Below, in pieces: positions 35,848 through 45,359 of a stretch of DNA of 64,000 nt (positions are counted from its first letter, which is position 1; each line of letters begins with the position of its first letter). The stretch comes from an uncultured Oscillibacter sp. (GTDB taxonomy: Bacteria; Bacillota; Clostridia; Oscillospirales; Oscillospiraceae). The position numbers and the translations under genes were made by a program. The stretch spans positions 1-64,000 of the forward strand of contig UQUC01000002.1 in assembly GCA_900544105.1 (NCBI GenBank), written 5' to 3'. Below the pieces are notes generated by a model, which ran no database searches, had not been told where the DNA came from, and worked only from the letters and a program-made list of their open reading frames with translations.

Positions 35848-36537
35848 TTATGATAGGGACGACAGCAGGCTCAATGGCCCGACTGTCGAGAAAAAGCGAA
35901 GCAGATAGGTGTTCTCCGCGGGAAGGGCGATCCCAAGGCGGGGGGCCAGCCAGATCAGCAGCCACACCACCATCATACCCTCTAACAGACCCAGCAAAGC
36001 GCCGCCCAGCGTGTTGACCCCGGAAAGCACCGGCAGGCGCAGGATCAGGTTGATGGCCAGAGCCGCCAGCCGCAGCAGGATCACCAGCGCCAGAAAGATC
36101 AAAATGTATAAAATGGCAAAGGCAAAGGTCTCTACCAACTCTCGCGCCACAGCCGCTGCGATAGCCCTGGACGTGGCAGCAACACTGCCCTCCGCGCGGC
36201 GCTCCAGCGTCCCCCGCAGCGTATCTAAGAGGCCCGTCCGGTCCAAAAGGTCCTTCAGACTGTCCGGCAGCAGTTCTTCCAGCGTTTGGCCGCTTTCCTG
36301 CCCTTTCTTTTCCAGGGTCTTTTCCACCGTTCCGGCGATTCGCTCCTCGATTTTTGGCGTCACCCAATCGGAGACCGGCTGGGTCAGGGCCTTCGCCCCC
36401 AGATTCGCGCCGATCATGGCCGCGATCAGGACCAGGATGCCGGACAGGGACAGGAACAGCCCTCTCCAGCAGCCCCGCAAAGCCGCGGCGATCAAAAGTG
36501 CCGCGATCAGAACGTCTAATATTATAGCAGGTGTCAT
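35848..36537 (-). CDS. CvpA family membrane protein
   Basis: The protein has 229 residues and four predicted membrane segments: two N-terminal (about residues 5-20 and 28-45) and two C-terminal (about 140-165 and 185-205), with a soluble charged loop between. The first half contains RGCWRGLFLSLSGI, matching the CvpA/YshB start. CvpA proteins affect colicin V production in Escherichia coli; in Firmicutes the role is unknown. It lies between DUF5711 and clpE on the same strand, 45 bases before clpE. Confidence 0.85.
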   Translation of the reverse strand: MTPAIILDVLIAALLIAAALRGCWRGLFLSLSGILVLIAAMIGANLGAKALTQPVSDWVTPKIEERIAGTVEKTLEKKGQESGQTLEELLPDSLKDLLDRTGLLDTLRGTLERRAEGSVAATSRAIAAAVARELVETFAFAILYILIFLALVILLRLAALAINLILRLPVLSGVNTLGGALLGLLEGMMVVWLLIWLAPRLGIALPAENTYLLRFFSTVGPLSLLSSLS

Positions 36538-36597
36538 GGGACTTGCCTACCTTTCACCGTGAAAACAATTTGTAAACATCGCTGTAAATCCTACCTT

Positions 36598-37785
36598 TTA
36601 TGGCAGAAACAGTTCTGCGGAATCCGCGCCGATCATCAGAACGGAGCCATCCGCCCGGGTCAGCACCTCGCGGGTGTGCTCCGGACCGTGGAGGGTGGCG
36701 TAGACCTGTAACTGACGGTTGTAGACCACCAGACGGTCTGCGTACAGCACGGAGAGATACCGTCCGCAAGCGGAAACGTCCCGGACTTCCTCCGCAACAT
36801 CCAAACTGGCGATCTCCTCGCCGTCATCATCCACCGTCACCAGCCGTCCCACGCTGCCGGACTGATACCGGTTCAGCAACAGCACCGTGTAGTCCTCGCC
36901 TCCGAGGTCATATTCCCGGAGGTACCCGCTGTTGTAGGAATAGGTACCAAGAAGCTTTCCGGCGGTGTCCCCCACCGCCAGGCAGGTATCGGTGACGGTG
37001 AGGATCCGATCTCCCCGGCCTGTCATGGCCGTCACCAGTCCGTCCGGCACGGCATAGTCCGCCACGGGGTCTTCCTGGGTCAGATCGTAGATCACCAGAT
37101 TGCTGATAAACACACTGTCCGCCTGCCCCATGGTCACAGCGGCCAGATAGCTGCCGTCCTCCGTCACGCAGGCATCCGCCACAAAGCGGCGGTGGGCGTT
37201 GAAAGCGAACAGCACCTGCATATCAGCGCCGTACACATCCACATGGCCCTTGGTACCGCTGATCTGAGTGGTCACGGCCAGCATCCCGGAGCCGTTAAGG
37301 TTGGCGGAGACCAGCGGCCCACCGGCGGTCAGTTCCAACCGGGGTCCGGTCTCGTCCAGTACATAAAGGGCCGTGCCGCCAATGTCATAGGCCACGGCCA
37401 GACCGCCTCCCTGTCCCAGCGCCGGGGCGTTCATCTTCACGTTGGCGCTCCACACCTCGCTGCCGTCCGGTCCCAGCAGCCGCAGGGACGTATCCGACAG
37501 GATGACCAGTGAGTCGGTCCCCACCCGGGCGAAGCGGTTGGTATTGTCCGTATCGTAGTGGTAGACGGTCTTTTCCCCGCCCACCGCCTCCGTACCGTAG
37601 GCAAAATACCGGCGGAGAGCGTCGAACCCGGTGCCGTCCCGCCACGCCGCCACAAGCACGAGGCCCAGCACAGCGATGAGCACCAGCAGGAAAATCAGGA
37701 ACTTCCGCAGCATACGCCGCTTTTTCGGCGGTTCCTTTGCTCCGTCATCGTCATTCCAAATGTCTTTTGTCGTATTTTCAGCCAT
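36598..37785 (-). CDS. DUF5711 family membrane-anchored beta-propeller-like protein
   Basis: The protein has 395 residues from the ATG at 37785. A short acidic/basic cytoplasmic N terminus (KKRRMLRK) leads into one transmembrane helix (about residues 28-47). The rest is a large extracytoplasmic domain built of repeated strands such as LRLLGPDGSEVWS and LYVLDETGPRLEL, suggesting a WD/PQQ-like propeller. This pattern matches DUF5711, whose function is unknown. The start codon overlaps the truA stop by eight bases (ATGGCTGA), so it is translated together with truA. Confidence 0.82.
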   Translation of the reverse strand: MAENTTKDIWNDDDGAKEPPKKRRMLRKFLIFLLVLIAVLGLVLVAAWRDGTGFDALRRYFAYGTEAVGGEKTVYHYDTDNTNRFARVGTDSLVILSDTSLRLLGPDGSEVWSANVKMNAPALGQGGGLAVAYDIGGTALYVLDETGPRLELTAGGPLVSANLNGSGMLAVTTQISGTKGHVDVYGADMQVLFAFNAHRRFVADACVTEDGSYLAAVTMGQADSVFISNLVIYDLTQEDPVADYAVPDGLVTAMTGRGDRILTVTDTCLAVGDTAGKLLGTYSYNSGYLREYDLGGEDYTVLLLNRYQSGSVGRLVTVDDDGEEIASLDVAEEVRDVSACGRYLSVLYADRLVVYNRQLQVYATLHGPEHTREVLTRADGSVLMIGADSAELFLP

Positions 37786-38533
37786 TGAGCCGTTCATCCT
37801 CATACCAAAGTCTTGTCAGGTACAGTCCCCCCGGCGGCACCGTGGGTCCCGCCAGCGTCCGGTCCCGACTTTCCAGAATGGCCGGAATATCCTCCGGCAG
37901 GAACTTTCCCTCGGCGGCGTAGAGCACCGTGCCGGTGATGGCCCGCACCATGTTATAGAGGAAGCCGTCGGCGCAGACCTTCAGCTCCAGCAGTTCCCCG
38001 CTGCGGGTCACGTCGCACCAGTAGATCGTGCGGACAGTGGTTTTTGTCTCCGTGCCCACGCTGCGGACCGCCGCGAAATCGTGAGTCCCTATGAACTGAT
38101 GGGCTGCCCGGTTCAGAAATTCCTCGTCCAGACGCTTGGGGTAGAAGTACGCCCGGTTGACATAAAACGGATTCTTCACCCGTGAATTGTAAATGCGGTA
38201 AGTATACTCCTTTTTCAGACAGGAACCGATGGCGTTGAAATCCTCCGCCACCTCCAGCGCCTCGCTGACGGCAATATCCTCCGGCGTGTGGGTGTTGATG
38301 GCAAAGGGCAACCGCTCCAGGGGGATACGGCTCTCCGTGCGGAAATTGGCGATGTACCGCTCCGCGTGAACGCCGGCGTCCGTGCGGCCGCAGCCGGTGA
38401 GGTGCACCGGCGCGCCGGTGATCTTCTCCAACGCCTTTTGCAGCGTCTCGCAGACGGTGACGGCGTTTTTCTGCACCTGCCAGCCGTGGTAGGCCGTTCC
38501 ATTATACATCAGTTTCAGTGCGATATTACGCAT
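37778..38533 (-). CDS. truA: tRNA pseudouridine(38-40) synthase TruA
   Basis: This enzyme isomerises uridines 38-40 in the tRNA anticodon stem. The frame is open from 38776, but the ATG at 38533 begins MRNIALKLMYNGTAYHGWQ, the family's normal N terminus, with AAAGGAG upstream, giving 251 residues. The catalytic aspartate is in GCGRTDAGVHA (about residue 52). A later LYNMVRAITGT and LTRLWY complete the pattern. Confidence 0.95.
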   Translation of the reverse strand: MRNIALKLMYNGTAYHGWQVQKNAVTVCETLQKALEKITGAPVHLTGCGRTDAGVHAERYIANFRTESRIPLERLPFAINTHTPEDIAVSEALEVAEDFNAIGSCLKKEYTYRIYNSRVKNPFYVNRAYFYPKRLDEEFLNRAAHQFIGTHDFAAVRSVGTETKTTVRTIYWCDVTRSGELLELKVCADGFLYNMVRAITGTVLYAAEGKFLPEDIPAILESRDRTLAGPTVPPGGLYLTRLWYEDERLNG

Positions 38534-38561
38534 ATTGGCTCCTTTAACAGCATCAGCCGTG

Positions 38562-39464
38562 TTATTTTTCCCAGGAAACGCGCACGTTGTGATCTGTGAC
38601 CGGCCAGACCTCTTCCACCATCGTCCCATCCTGATCGATCTCATAGGTGCAGACGGTAAAATCATAGGAAAGGCCAAAGCTGTCCCGGCAGAGCAGGTGC
38701 AGCTCCACGGTGTCCTCCGGCTGACAGGAAACCGCGATGCCGCCATTCTCCGAAGCCGGGGTATAGTAGACCACATCGGGATCGCCGCTGAAGGTGGACT
38801 CCGAAATCTTTGCCGGAAGGGTCTGGACGGCCTCTCCGTTTTTCAGCACCTGAAAAGCAGGGTCAATCACCTCTGTGCCGTACTGCTTTCTGACGCCCAG
38901 ATCGTATTGAAGCTGGAAGCTCCCTCCCCGATAGGTGGGATCGCCATAACCGCTGCCGTCATTCGTCAGGGGCAGCAGCACAGCAAGGTCACTGTAACTG
39001 GTGACCTCTTCCCGGCTGGTCTGACCGCCGGTGGTGATATTCGCCGCGAAGGACACTTCGCCGGTATCCTCCACCGGCAAGCTCACCGGCGCGGAGAACA
39101 CGCCGCCATTTCCGGACATAGGCTGTTCCGTTGTCCGGCCGTTCTGGGTCACCGCCAGCGCCACCTCCGTGTCCGCCGTCCAGCGGCGGAGGGTGATGCT
39201 CATGTCGGCTTGCAGCGTATGACTTTCCGGGTCCAGACCGGTAGGTTCAAAGGAAAAATCCGACAGATTCTCCGTCTGCTCTCGCTGTTTCGCGGACAGG
39301 TTCGTGATCTGATCATCCATATCGGAAAGCCGATATGCGATACCATCCAAATTGCTTTTCAGGATCGTCCGCGTATCCACCAGCTCCGCCCGGGTCACAA
39401 GCAGGGCGATCAACAGCACCACATTCAGCGCCAGAGAGAGGATCTGAAACCAGTTTTTCTTCAT
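38562..39464 (-). CDS. Membrane-anchored exported protein of unknown function
   Basis: About 300 residues from the ATG at 39464, which has AAAGGAG eight bases upstream. One N-terminal helix (about residues 5-24) is followed by a short coiled-coil-like stretch (LVDTRTILKSNLDGIAYRL to about residue 65). Two beta-rich extracytoplasmic segments then resemble repeated Ig-like or adhesion-type folds. I do not recognise a named family. It lies between ecfT (67 bases) and truA (28 bases) on the same strand. Its partner and role are unknown. Confidence 0.75.
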   Translation of the reverse strand: MKKNWFQILSLALNVVLLIALLVTRAELVDTRTILKSNLDGIAYRLSDMDDQITNLSAKQREQTENLSDFSFEPTGLDPESHTLQADMSITLRRWTADTEVALAVTQNGRTTEQPMSGNGGVFSAPVSLPVEDTGEVSFAANITTGGQTSREEVTSYSDLAVLLPLTNDGSGYGDPTYRGGSFQLQYDLGVRKQYGTEVIDPAFQVLKNGEAVQTLPAKISESTFSGDPDVVYYTPASENGGIAVSCQPEDTVELHLLCRDSFGLSYDFTVCTYEIDQDGTMVEEVWPVTDHNVRVSWEK

Positions 39465-39531
39465 AAGACCGCTCCTTTTACGCAAAGCATTTTCCCTTTA
39501 CAGAGTTTGTGTTTACAGCGTCTTTTTAGTT

Positions 39532-40338
39532 TTAGGCGCCCAGTCTCCGCAGGACCACCACCAGCGCCAGAATGACCGCACCGCCCGTCAGAGCAACGTA
39601 GTCCCGCCGCTGGTATTTCAGAACGTGGAGCTTGGTGCGGCCCTCGCCGCCGTGGTAGCAGCGGCACTCCATAGCCGTCGCCAGCTCGTCCGCCCGGCGG
39701 AAGGCGCTGATAAACAGGGGCACCAAAATGGGCACCAGCGCCTTGGCCTTCTGGAAGATGTTCCCGCTGTCGAAATCCGCGCCACGAGCCTTCTGCGCGG
39801 ACATGATCTTGTCCGTTTCCTCGATCAGCGTAGGGATGAACCGCAGGGCAATGGCCATCATCATGGCCAGCTCGTGAACGGGAACATGGATCTTTTTCAG
39901 GGGGTTCAGCAGGGATTCCAGTCCGTCCGTCAGGCGGATGGGGCTGGTGGTGTAGGTCATCAGGAACGTCCCCATCACCAGCAGCATGATGCGGATGACC
40001 ATGAACAGCGCGTTTTCAATGCCCTTCACGGAGACCCGGAGGATGCCCCACTCCCAGAGGTAGTGGGTGTCCGGGATGAAGAACATATTGAGAATGCCTG
40101 TGAACGCGATGATGAACACCAGCGGCTTCAGGCCCCGCACCAGCGCCCGCAGGCCCACATGGGACACCTTCACGCACGCGGCCAGCGTCACCGCCATGAC
40201 AGCGTAGCCCATCCAGCCCTTGGCGCTGAACAGCGCAATGATGTACAGCGTCACCAGCAAGATTTTCGTCCGGGGGTCCAGCTTATGGGCGATGGAATTT
40301 CCCGGGAAATACTGGCCTAAGGTAATATCCTTCAGCAT
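39532..40338 (-). CDS. ecfT: Energy-coupling factor transporter transmembrane protein EcfT
   Basis: This is the shared membrane component of group II ECF vitamin/metal transporters. The 268-residue protein begins MLKDITLGQYFPGNSIAHKLDP, diagnostic for EcfT, has about five membrane helices, and carries the coupling motifs ARGADF and ADELATAMECRCY, the paired Ala-Arg-Gly-type signatures that contact the ATPases. The ATG overlaps the end of ecfA2 by seven bases. No substrate-binding S component is encoded in the window. Confidence 0.95.
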   Translation of the reverse strand: MLKDITLGQYFPGNSIAHKLDPRTKILLVTLYIIALFSAKGWMGYAVMAVTLAACVKVSHVGLRALVRGLKPLVFIIAFTGILNMFFIPDTHYLWEWGILRVSVKGIENALFMVIRIMLLVMGTFLMTYTTSPIRLTDGLESLLNPLKKIHVPVHELAMMMAIALRFIPTLIEETDKIMSAQKARGADFDSGNIFQKAKALVPILVPLFISAFRRADELATAMECRCYHGGEGRTKLHVLKYQRRDYVALTGGAVILALVVVLRRLGA

Positions 40339-41198
40339 CCCGCTCCCCCCTTCCGCAGGGCAAGGAGCTGACGCTCCAGCGCCTCCACCGTATAAACAGC
40401 CGGGTCGATGTCCACGCCCCGACGCTTCAATTCCATAGCGATCCGGGTGATCTGCGGCACATCCAGACCGGCGGAGAGCAGCTCCTCGCCGCGGGCGAAC
40501 ACCTCTGCGGGTGTTCCCTGCATCAGCACATGGGCGTTTTTCAGCACTAAAATGCGATCCACGTTCCGGGCGATCTCGTCCATGCTGTGGCTCACTAAAA
40601 TAATGGTCTTTCCCTTGTTACGGTGGTAGTCCCGGATGTTGGCCATGAGGTTTTCCCGGCCCGCTGGGTCAAGGCCCGCCGTGGGCTCGTCCAGTACCAG
40701 CACCTCCGGCTCCATGGCCAGTACGCCCGCCAGCGCCACCCGGCGCTTTTGTCCGCCGGACAGCTCAAAGGGGGATTTTTCCAGCTGATCGTCCCGGATG
40801 CCCACCAGCTTCGCGGCCTCCCGGACGGCGTGATCCAGCTCGTCTCCGGTTTTTCCCTGATTGGCTGGACCGAAGGCGATGTCCTTGTACACTGTTTCCT
40901 CAAACAGCTGATATTCCGGGTACTGGAACACCAGACCCACCTTGAAGCGGACCTCCCGGATCTTTTTCGGCTCCGCCCAGATATTCTTCCCCCGCAGCAG
41001 GATCTCTCCTGCCGTTGGCTGGAGCAGACCGTTCAGATGCTGGATCAGGGTGGATTTGCCGGAGCCGGTATGACCGATGATCCCTAAGAATTCTCCCTCG
41101 TTCACATCAAAGCTCATGTGCTCCACGGCACTGCGCTGAAACGGCGTTCCGGCGCCATAGGTATGTGTCAGGTCCTTTACCTGTAAAATCGGTTCCAA
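40332..41198 (-). CDS. ecfA2: Energy-coupling factor ATPase EcfA2
   Basis: This ATPase subunit of the ECF transporter has 288 residues. Walker A is GHTGSGKSTLIQH near residue 38, the Q-loop is GLVFQYPEYQLFEETV, the signature is LSGGQKRRVALAG, the Walker B is VLVLDEPTAGLDP and the H-loop is LVSHSM. The long C terminus with RGVDIDPAVYTVEAL is typical of EcfA2. It is encoded between ecfA1 (15 bases) and ecfT (seven-base overlap). Confidence 0.95.
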   Translation of the reverse strand: MEPILQVKDLTHTYGAGTPFQRSAVEHMSFDVNEGEFLGIIGHTGSGKSTLIQHLNGLLQPTAGEILLRGKNIWAEPKKIREVRFKVGLVFQYPEYQLFEETVYKDIAFGPANQGKTGDELDHAVREAAKLVGIRDDQLEKSPFELSGGQKRRVALAGVLAMEPEVLVLDEPTAGLDPAGRENLMANIRDYHRNKGKTIILVSHSMDEIARNVDRILVLKNAHVLMQGTPAEVFARGEELLSAGLDVPQITRIAMELKRRGVDIDPAVYTVEALERQLLALRKGGAGC

Positions 41199-41213
41199 TC
41201 CTTCTGTCCTCCG

Positions 41214-42062
41214 TCAATTCTTCGCCAGAGCCGCGGTAATGGCAGCCGCACATTCGTCCACCGTTAAAGCGTCCAGGGGTACGTCCAGCCCGTCCTTCCG
41301 CAGACGGTCCAGCAGGTCCACCGTGTCTGGCACTGTCAGCCCCATGGTCCGCAGCGGCTCTACCTGGGTAAAGACCTCCTTAGGGGTGCCATCCAGCGCG
41401 ATGCGGCCGTCATCCATGACGATGACCCGGTCCGCCTCCTCTGCCTCGTTCATGTGGTGGGTGATGAGCACCACGGTGATGCCCTTCTCCCGGTTCAGCT
41501 TATGAACGGCGGAAAGCACCTCCTGCCGCCCGATGGGATCCAGCATGGCGGTGGCCTCGTCCAGTACGATGCACTCCGGCTCCATGGCGATAACGCCGGC
41601 AATGGCCACCCGCTGCTTCTGGCCGCCGGAGAGCAGATGGGGCGCATGGGTCATAAAGGCGGTCATATCCACAGCGGCCAGGGCATCGTCCACCCGGCGG
41701 CGAATCTCGTCTGAGACCACGCCTAAATTCTCCGGGGCAAAGGCCACATCCTCCTCCACCACGTTGGCGACGATCTGGTTGTCCGGGTTCTGGAACACCA
41801 TACCCACCCGACGGCGGATCTCCAGCAGACACGCCTCGTCCTGCGTATCCATGCCCTCCACATACACCTTGCCGCCACAGGGCAGCAAAATGGCGTTCAG
41901 GCATTTGGCAAAGGTGGATTTGCCAGAGCCGTTATGCCCCAACACCACCACAAAGCTGCCCTTTTCAATGGCCGTGTCCACGCCCCGCAGGGCCAGGACT
42001 GGCTTCTCCCCTTCCTCCGCCGGGTAAGCGAATTCCAGAGCCTTGGTCTCGATCATATCCAT
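41214..42062 (-). CDS. ecfA1: Energy-coupling factor ATPase EcfA1
   Basis: This is the second ATPase of the ECF module, 282 residues. Walker A is GHNGSGKSTFAKC, the Q-loop is VFQNPDNQIVANVVEEDVAFAP (split), the signature is [13 protein letters not shown], the Walker B is CIVLDEATAMLDP and the H-loop is LITHHM. The Q-loop glutamine with NPDNQIV is characteristic of EcfA1. It is the first gene of ecfA1-ecfA2-ecfT. The ATGs at 42062 and 42056 are both possible starts. Confidence 0.95.
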   Translation of the reverse strand: MDMIETKALEFAYPAEEGEKPVLALRGVDTAIEKGSFVVVLGHNGSGKSTFAKCLNAILLPCGGKVYVEGMDTQDEACLLEIRRRVGMVFQNPDNQIVANVVEEDVAFAPENLGVVSDEIRRRVDDALAAVDMTAFMTHAPHLLSGGQKQRVAIAGVIAMEPECIVLDEATAMLDPIGRQEVLSAVHKLNREKGITVVLITHHMNEAEEADRVIVMDDGRIALDGTPKEVFTQVEPLRTMGLTVPDTVDLLDRLRKDGLDVPLDALTVDECAAAITAALAKN

Positions 42063-42090
42063 GTATCGGATACCTCATTTAACTTGATAT

Positions 42091-42957
42091 TCAATCCAAC
42101 GGGGCCCGGTAAAAGCCGCCGTAGAAGTTTTCCGTGCGGAGCACGTTGATGATCGCATGGGGGTCCACCTGCAAGATCAGGTGCACGATGTCGCTCTCCT
42201 CGTAGCTGGAGATCACGGTGTGCAGGACGCTCATATCCTTGTGGCTGTATCCGCCCACCGCCTTCACGCAGGACATTCCATGCCGGCACCCGCTCACATA
42301 GGCCGCCATGATCTCCTCTGCCTTTTGGGTGGTGATCTGAAGCGTCAGCCGCTCGTAGCGGTGGTGGAAGGTCTCTACCGTCTTTGTGGAGATAAACTGA
42401 AACAGGATGGAGTAGCCTGCGTACAGCCAGCCGAACAGATAGCCAAAGATGCACAAAATACAGGCATTGAACACAAAAACATAGGACCAGATGGATTTTC
42501 CGGTCTTATTGGAGACATACAGCGCGATAAAATCCGTGCCACCAGTGGAGGCATTTCCCTTCAGGGCCAGAACGATGCTGATCCCCATGAGGAAGCCACC
42601 GAACACCGCGCTGAGCAGAATATCGTCGAAGATCGGCGGCAGAGAGAAGTATTTCAGGAATAAGCTGGTCATGCCTACTTGCAGAAGGGAAAAAAGCGTG
42701 AATCTCGGGCTGATGCTGCGGTAGCAGAGGACCGCCACCGGCAAATTCAGAGCCACCAGCGCGAGGGAGGTAGAGATGGACCCGCCGTAAAGTGATGCCG
42801 CCCGGTCGATCAAAATAGCAACGCCTGTAAAGCCGCCGGAAAGCAGTCCGGCAGAATGGACAAAGCTTTCGATCACAAACGTCTGCAGCAGCGAAGAACA
42901 CAAGACCGCAAAAAATGTGATCACATACCGCAGATGCTTATTCTTCGTTTTTAGCAT
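42091..42957 (-). CDS. YitT family membrane protein with DUF2179 domain
   Basis: The protein has 288 residues: about five N-terminal transmembrane helices, then a C-terminal soluble DUF2179 domain (about residues 220-285) ending HAIINVLRTENFYGGFY, a family hallmark. The early LLSGGFTGVAIL and GNASTGGTDFIAL are the conserved YitT loops. Transport or sensing has been proposed for the family, but no substrate is known. It lies 28 bases upstream of ecfA1 on the same strand. Confidence 0.9.
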   Translation of the reverse strand: MLKTKNKHLRYVITFFAVLCSSLLQTFVIESFVHSAGLLSGGFTGVAILIDRAASLYGGSISTSLALVALNLPVAVLCYRSISPRFTLFSLLQVGMTSLFLKYFSLPPIFDDILLSAVFGGFLMGISIVLALKGNASTGGTDFIALYVSNKTGKSIWSYVFVFNACILCIFGYLFGWLYAGYSILFQFISTKTVETFHHRYERLTLQITTQKAEEIMAAYVSGCRHGMSCVKAVGGYSHKDMSVLHTVISSYEESDIVHLILQVDPHAIINVLRTENFYGGFYRAPLD

Positions 42958-42981
42958 AGCCGCTCCTTGTTCAACTGTTTA

Positions 42982-43845
42982 TTACTCAGAAAACCATCGT
43001 CCAGTGGCGCCACAGGGCAGCGCCATGCCGGTAGCCGTTACCGGCAGACCCAGCTCGTCCCAGCTGACGGTGCCGCCGTACTTCTCCGCCACCAGCAAAT
43101 GTAGCAGATACCCAAGCACACTGGGAGCCAGGCCCGTGGTGTAGGAGTTGATGAGCACGAACAACGGCTTGTCCGACAGAACCCCGGCGCAGAGCTTCAC
43201 AAAGGGATACAGGCTCTCTTCCAGCTTCCATACCTCGCCGCCGGGTCCCCGGCCGTAGCTGGGCGGGTCCATGATGATCGCGTCATAGGTCTTGCCACGG
43301 CGGATCTCCCGCTCTACGAACTTGGCGCAATCATCCACGATCCAACGGATGGGCGCATCGGAAAGGCCGGAGAGCCGGGCGTTGTCCTTGGCCCAGGCCA
43401 CCATGCCCTTGGCCGCGTCCACGTGGCAGACGGCAGCGCCGGCCTTGGCGCAGGCCACCGTAGCGCCGCCGGTATAGGCGAACAGGTTCAGCACCCGGAT
43501 GGGACGGTCAGCCTTGCGGATCTTGTCCATGACAAAATCCCAGTTCACCGCCTGCTCCGGGAACAGGCCCGTATGCTTGAAGTTCATGGGCTTGACCTGG
43601 AAGGTCAGATCCTTATAATGCACCTGCCAGCTTTCCGGCAGAGCCTTTTTCTCCCAGTGTCCGCCGCCGGTCTGACTGCGGAGATACCGTGCGTTGGCCC
43701 GTTTCCACTCCGGCAGACGCCGGGGCGTTTCCCAGATGGCCTGGGGGTCCGGACGCACCAGATACTGCTTGTCCCAGCGTTCCAGCTTTTCACCGCCGCC
43801 GCAGTCCAGCAGCTCATAATCCTGCCATTGATCCGCGATCCACAT
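42982..43845 (-). CDS. Class I SAM-dependent methyltransferase (RlmI-like)
   Basis: About 287 residues from the ATG at 43845, which has GAGGAGG upstream (the frame is open to 43887). The SAM-binding motif is VLNLFAYTGGATVACAKAGA near residue 130, followed by HVDAAKGMVAWAKDNARL, and the catalytic motif is DAIIMDPPSYGRGPGG. This order matches the RlmI/RlmK group of rRNA cytosine/guanine methyltransferases, but the N-terminal PUA domain of RlmI is missing, so the substrate is unknown. It is separated from the dehydratase genes by a terminator. Confidence 0.85.
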   Translation of the reverse strand: MWIADQWQDYELLDCGGGEKLERWDKQYLVRPDPQAIWETPRRLPEWKRANARYLRSQTGGGHWEKKALPESWQVHYKDLTFQVKPMNFKHTGLFPEQAVNWDFVMDKIRKADRPIRVLNLFAYTGGATVACAKAGAAVCHVDAAKGMVAWAKDNARLSGLSDAPIRWIVDDCAKFVEREIRRGKTYDAIIMDPPSYGRGPGGEVWKLEESLYPFVKLCAGVLSDKPLFVLINSYTTGLAPSVLGYLLHLLVAEKYGGTVSWDELGLPVTATGMALPCGATGRWFSE

Positions 43846-43981
43846 AGATGGTTCCTCCTCCATGTCCCGCAAAGCACCGAGGGACATACTTTCTCATAAT
43901 AAATTATTTTATTATACCTTTTTTATCTTGCCCGGTCAACCAAATTCCATCAATTTTGTCCGTCCGGTCCCCTGCAAGCAG

Positions 43982-44010
43982 CAAAAAAGAGAGCCGCCGA
44001 AGCGACTCTC
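43982..44010 (-). terminator. Terminator of the activase/dehydratase operon
   Basis: A nine-pair stem GAGAGCCGC with GCGACTCTC (one G-T pair, CGAA loop, 43989-44010) is followed on the minus strand by six T (43983-43988). It lies eight bases after the last stop codon. Confidence 0.88.
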
Positions 44011-44017
44011 TTCAAAA

Positions 44018-45358
<1,341 letters not shown>

Positions 45359-45359
45359 A

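Noticed and set aside
33532..35853. A 773-codon plus-strand open frame opposite the ClpE-like gene
   Set aside because: The minus-strand frame is a complete, motif-perfect Clp ATPase; the plus frame is its GC-rich shadow with low-complexity, His/Gln/Leu-rich text and no ribosome site.
38534..38776. N-terminal extension of truA by 81 codons
   Set aside because: The extension lies inside the upstream gene in another frame, and the truA family start MRNIALKL with AAAGGAG is at 38533.
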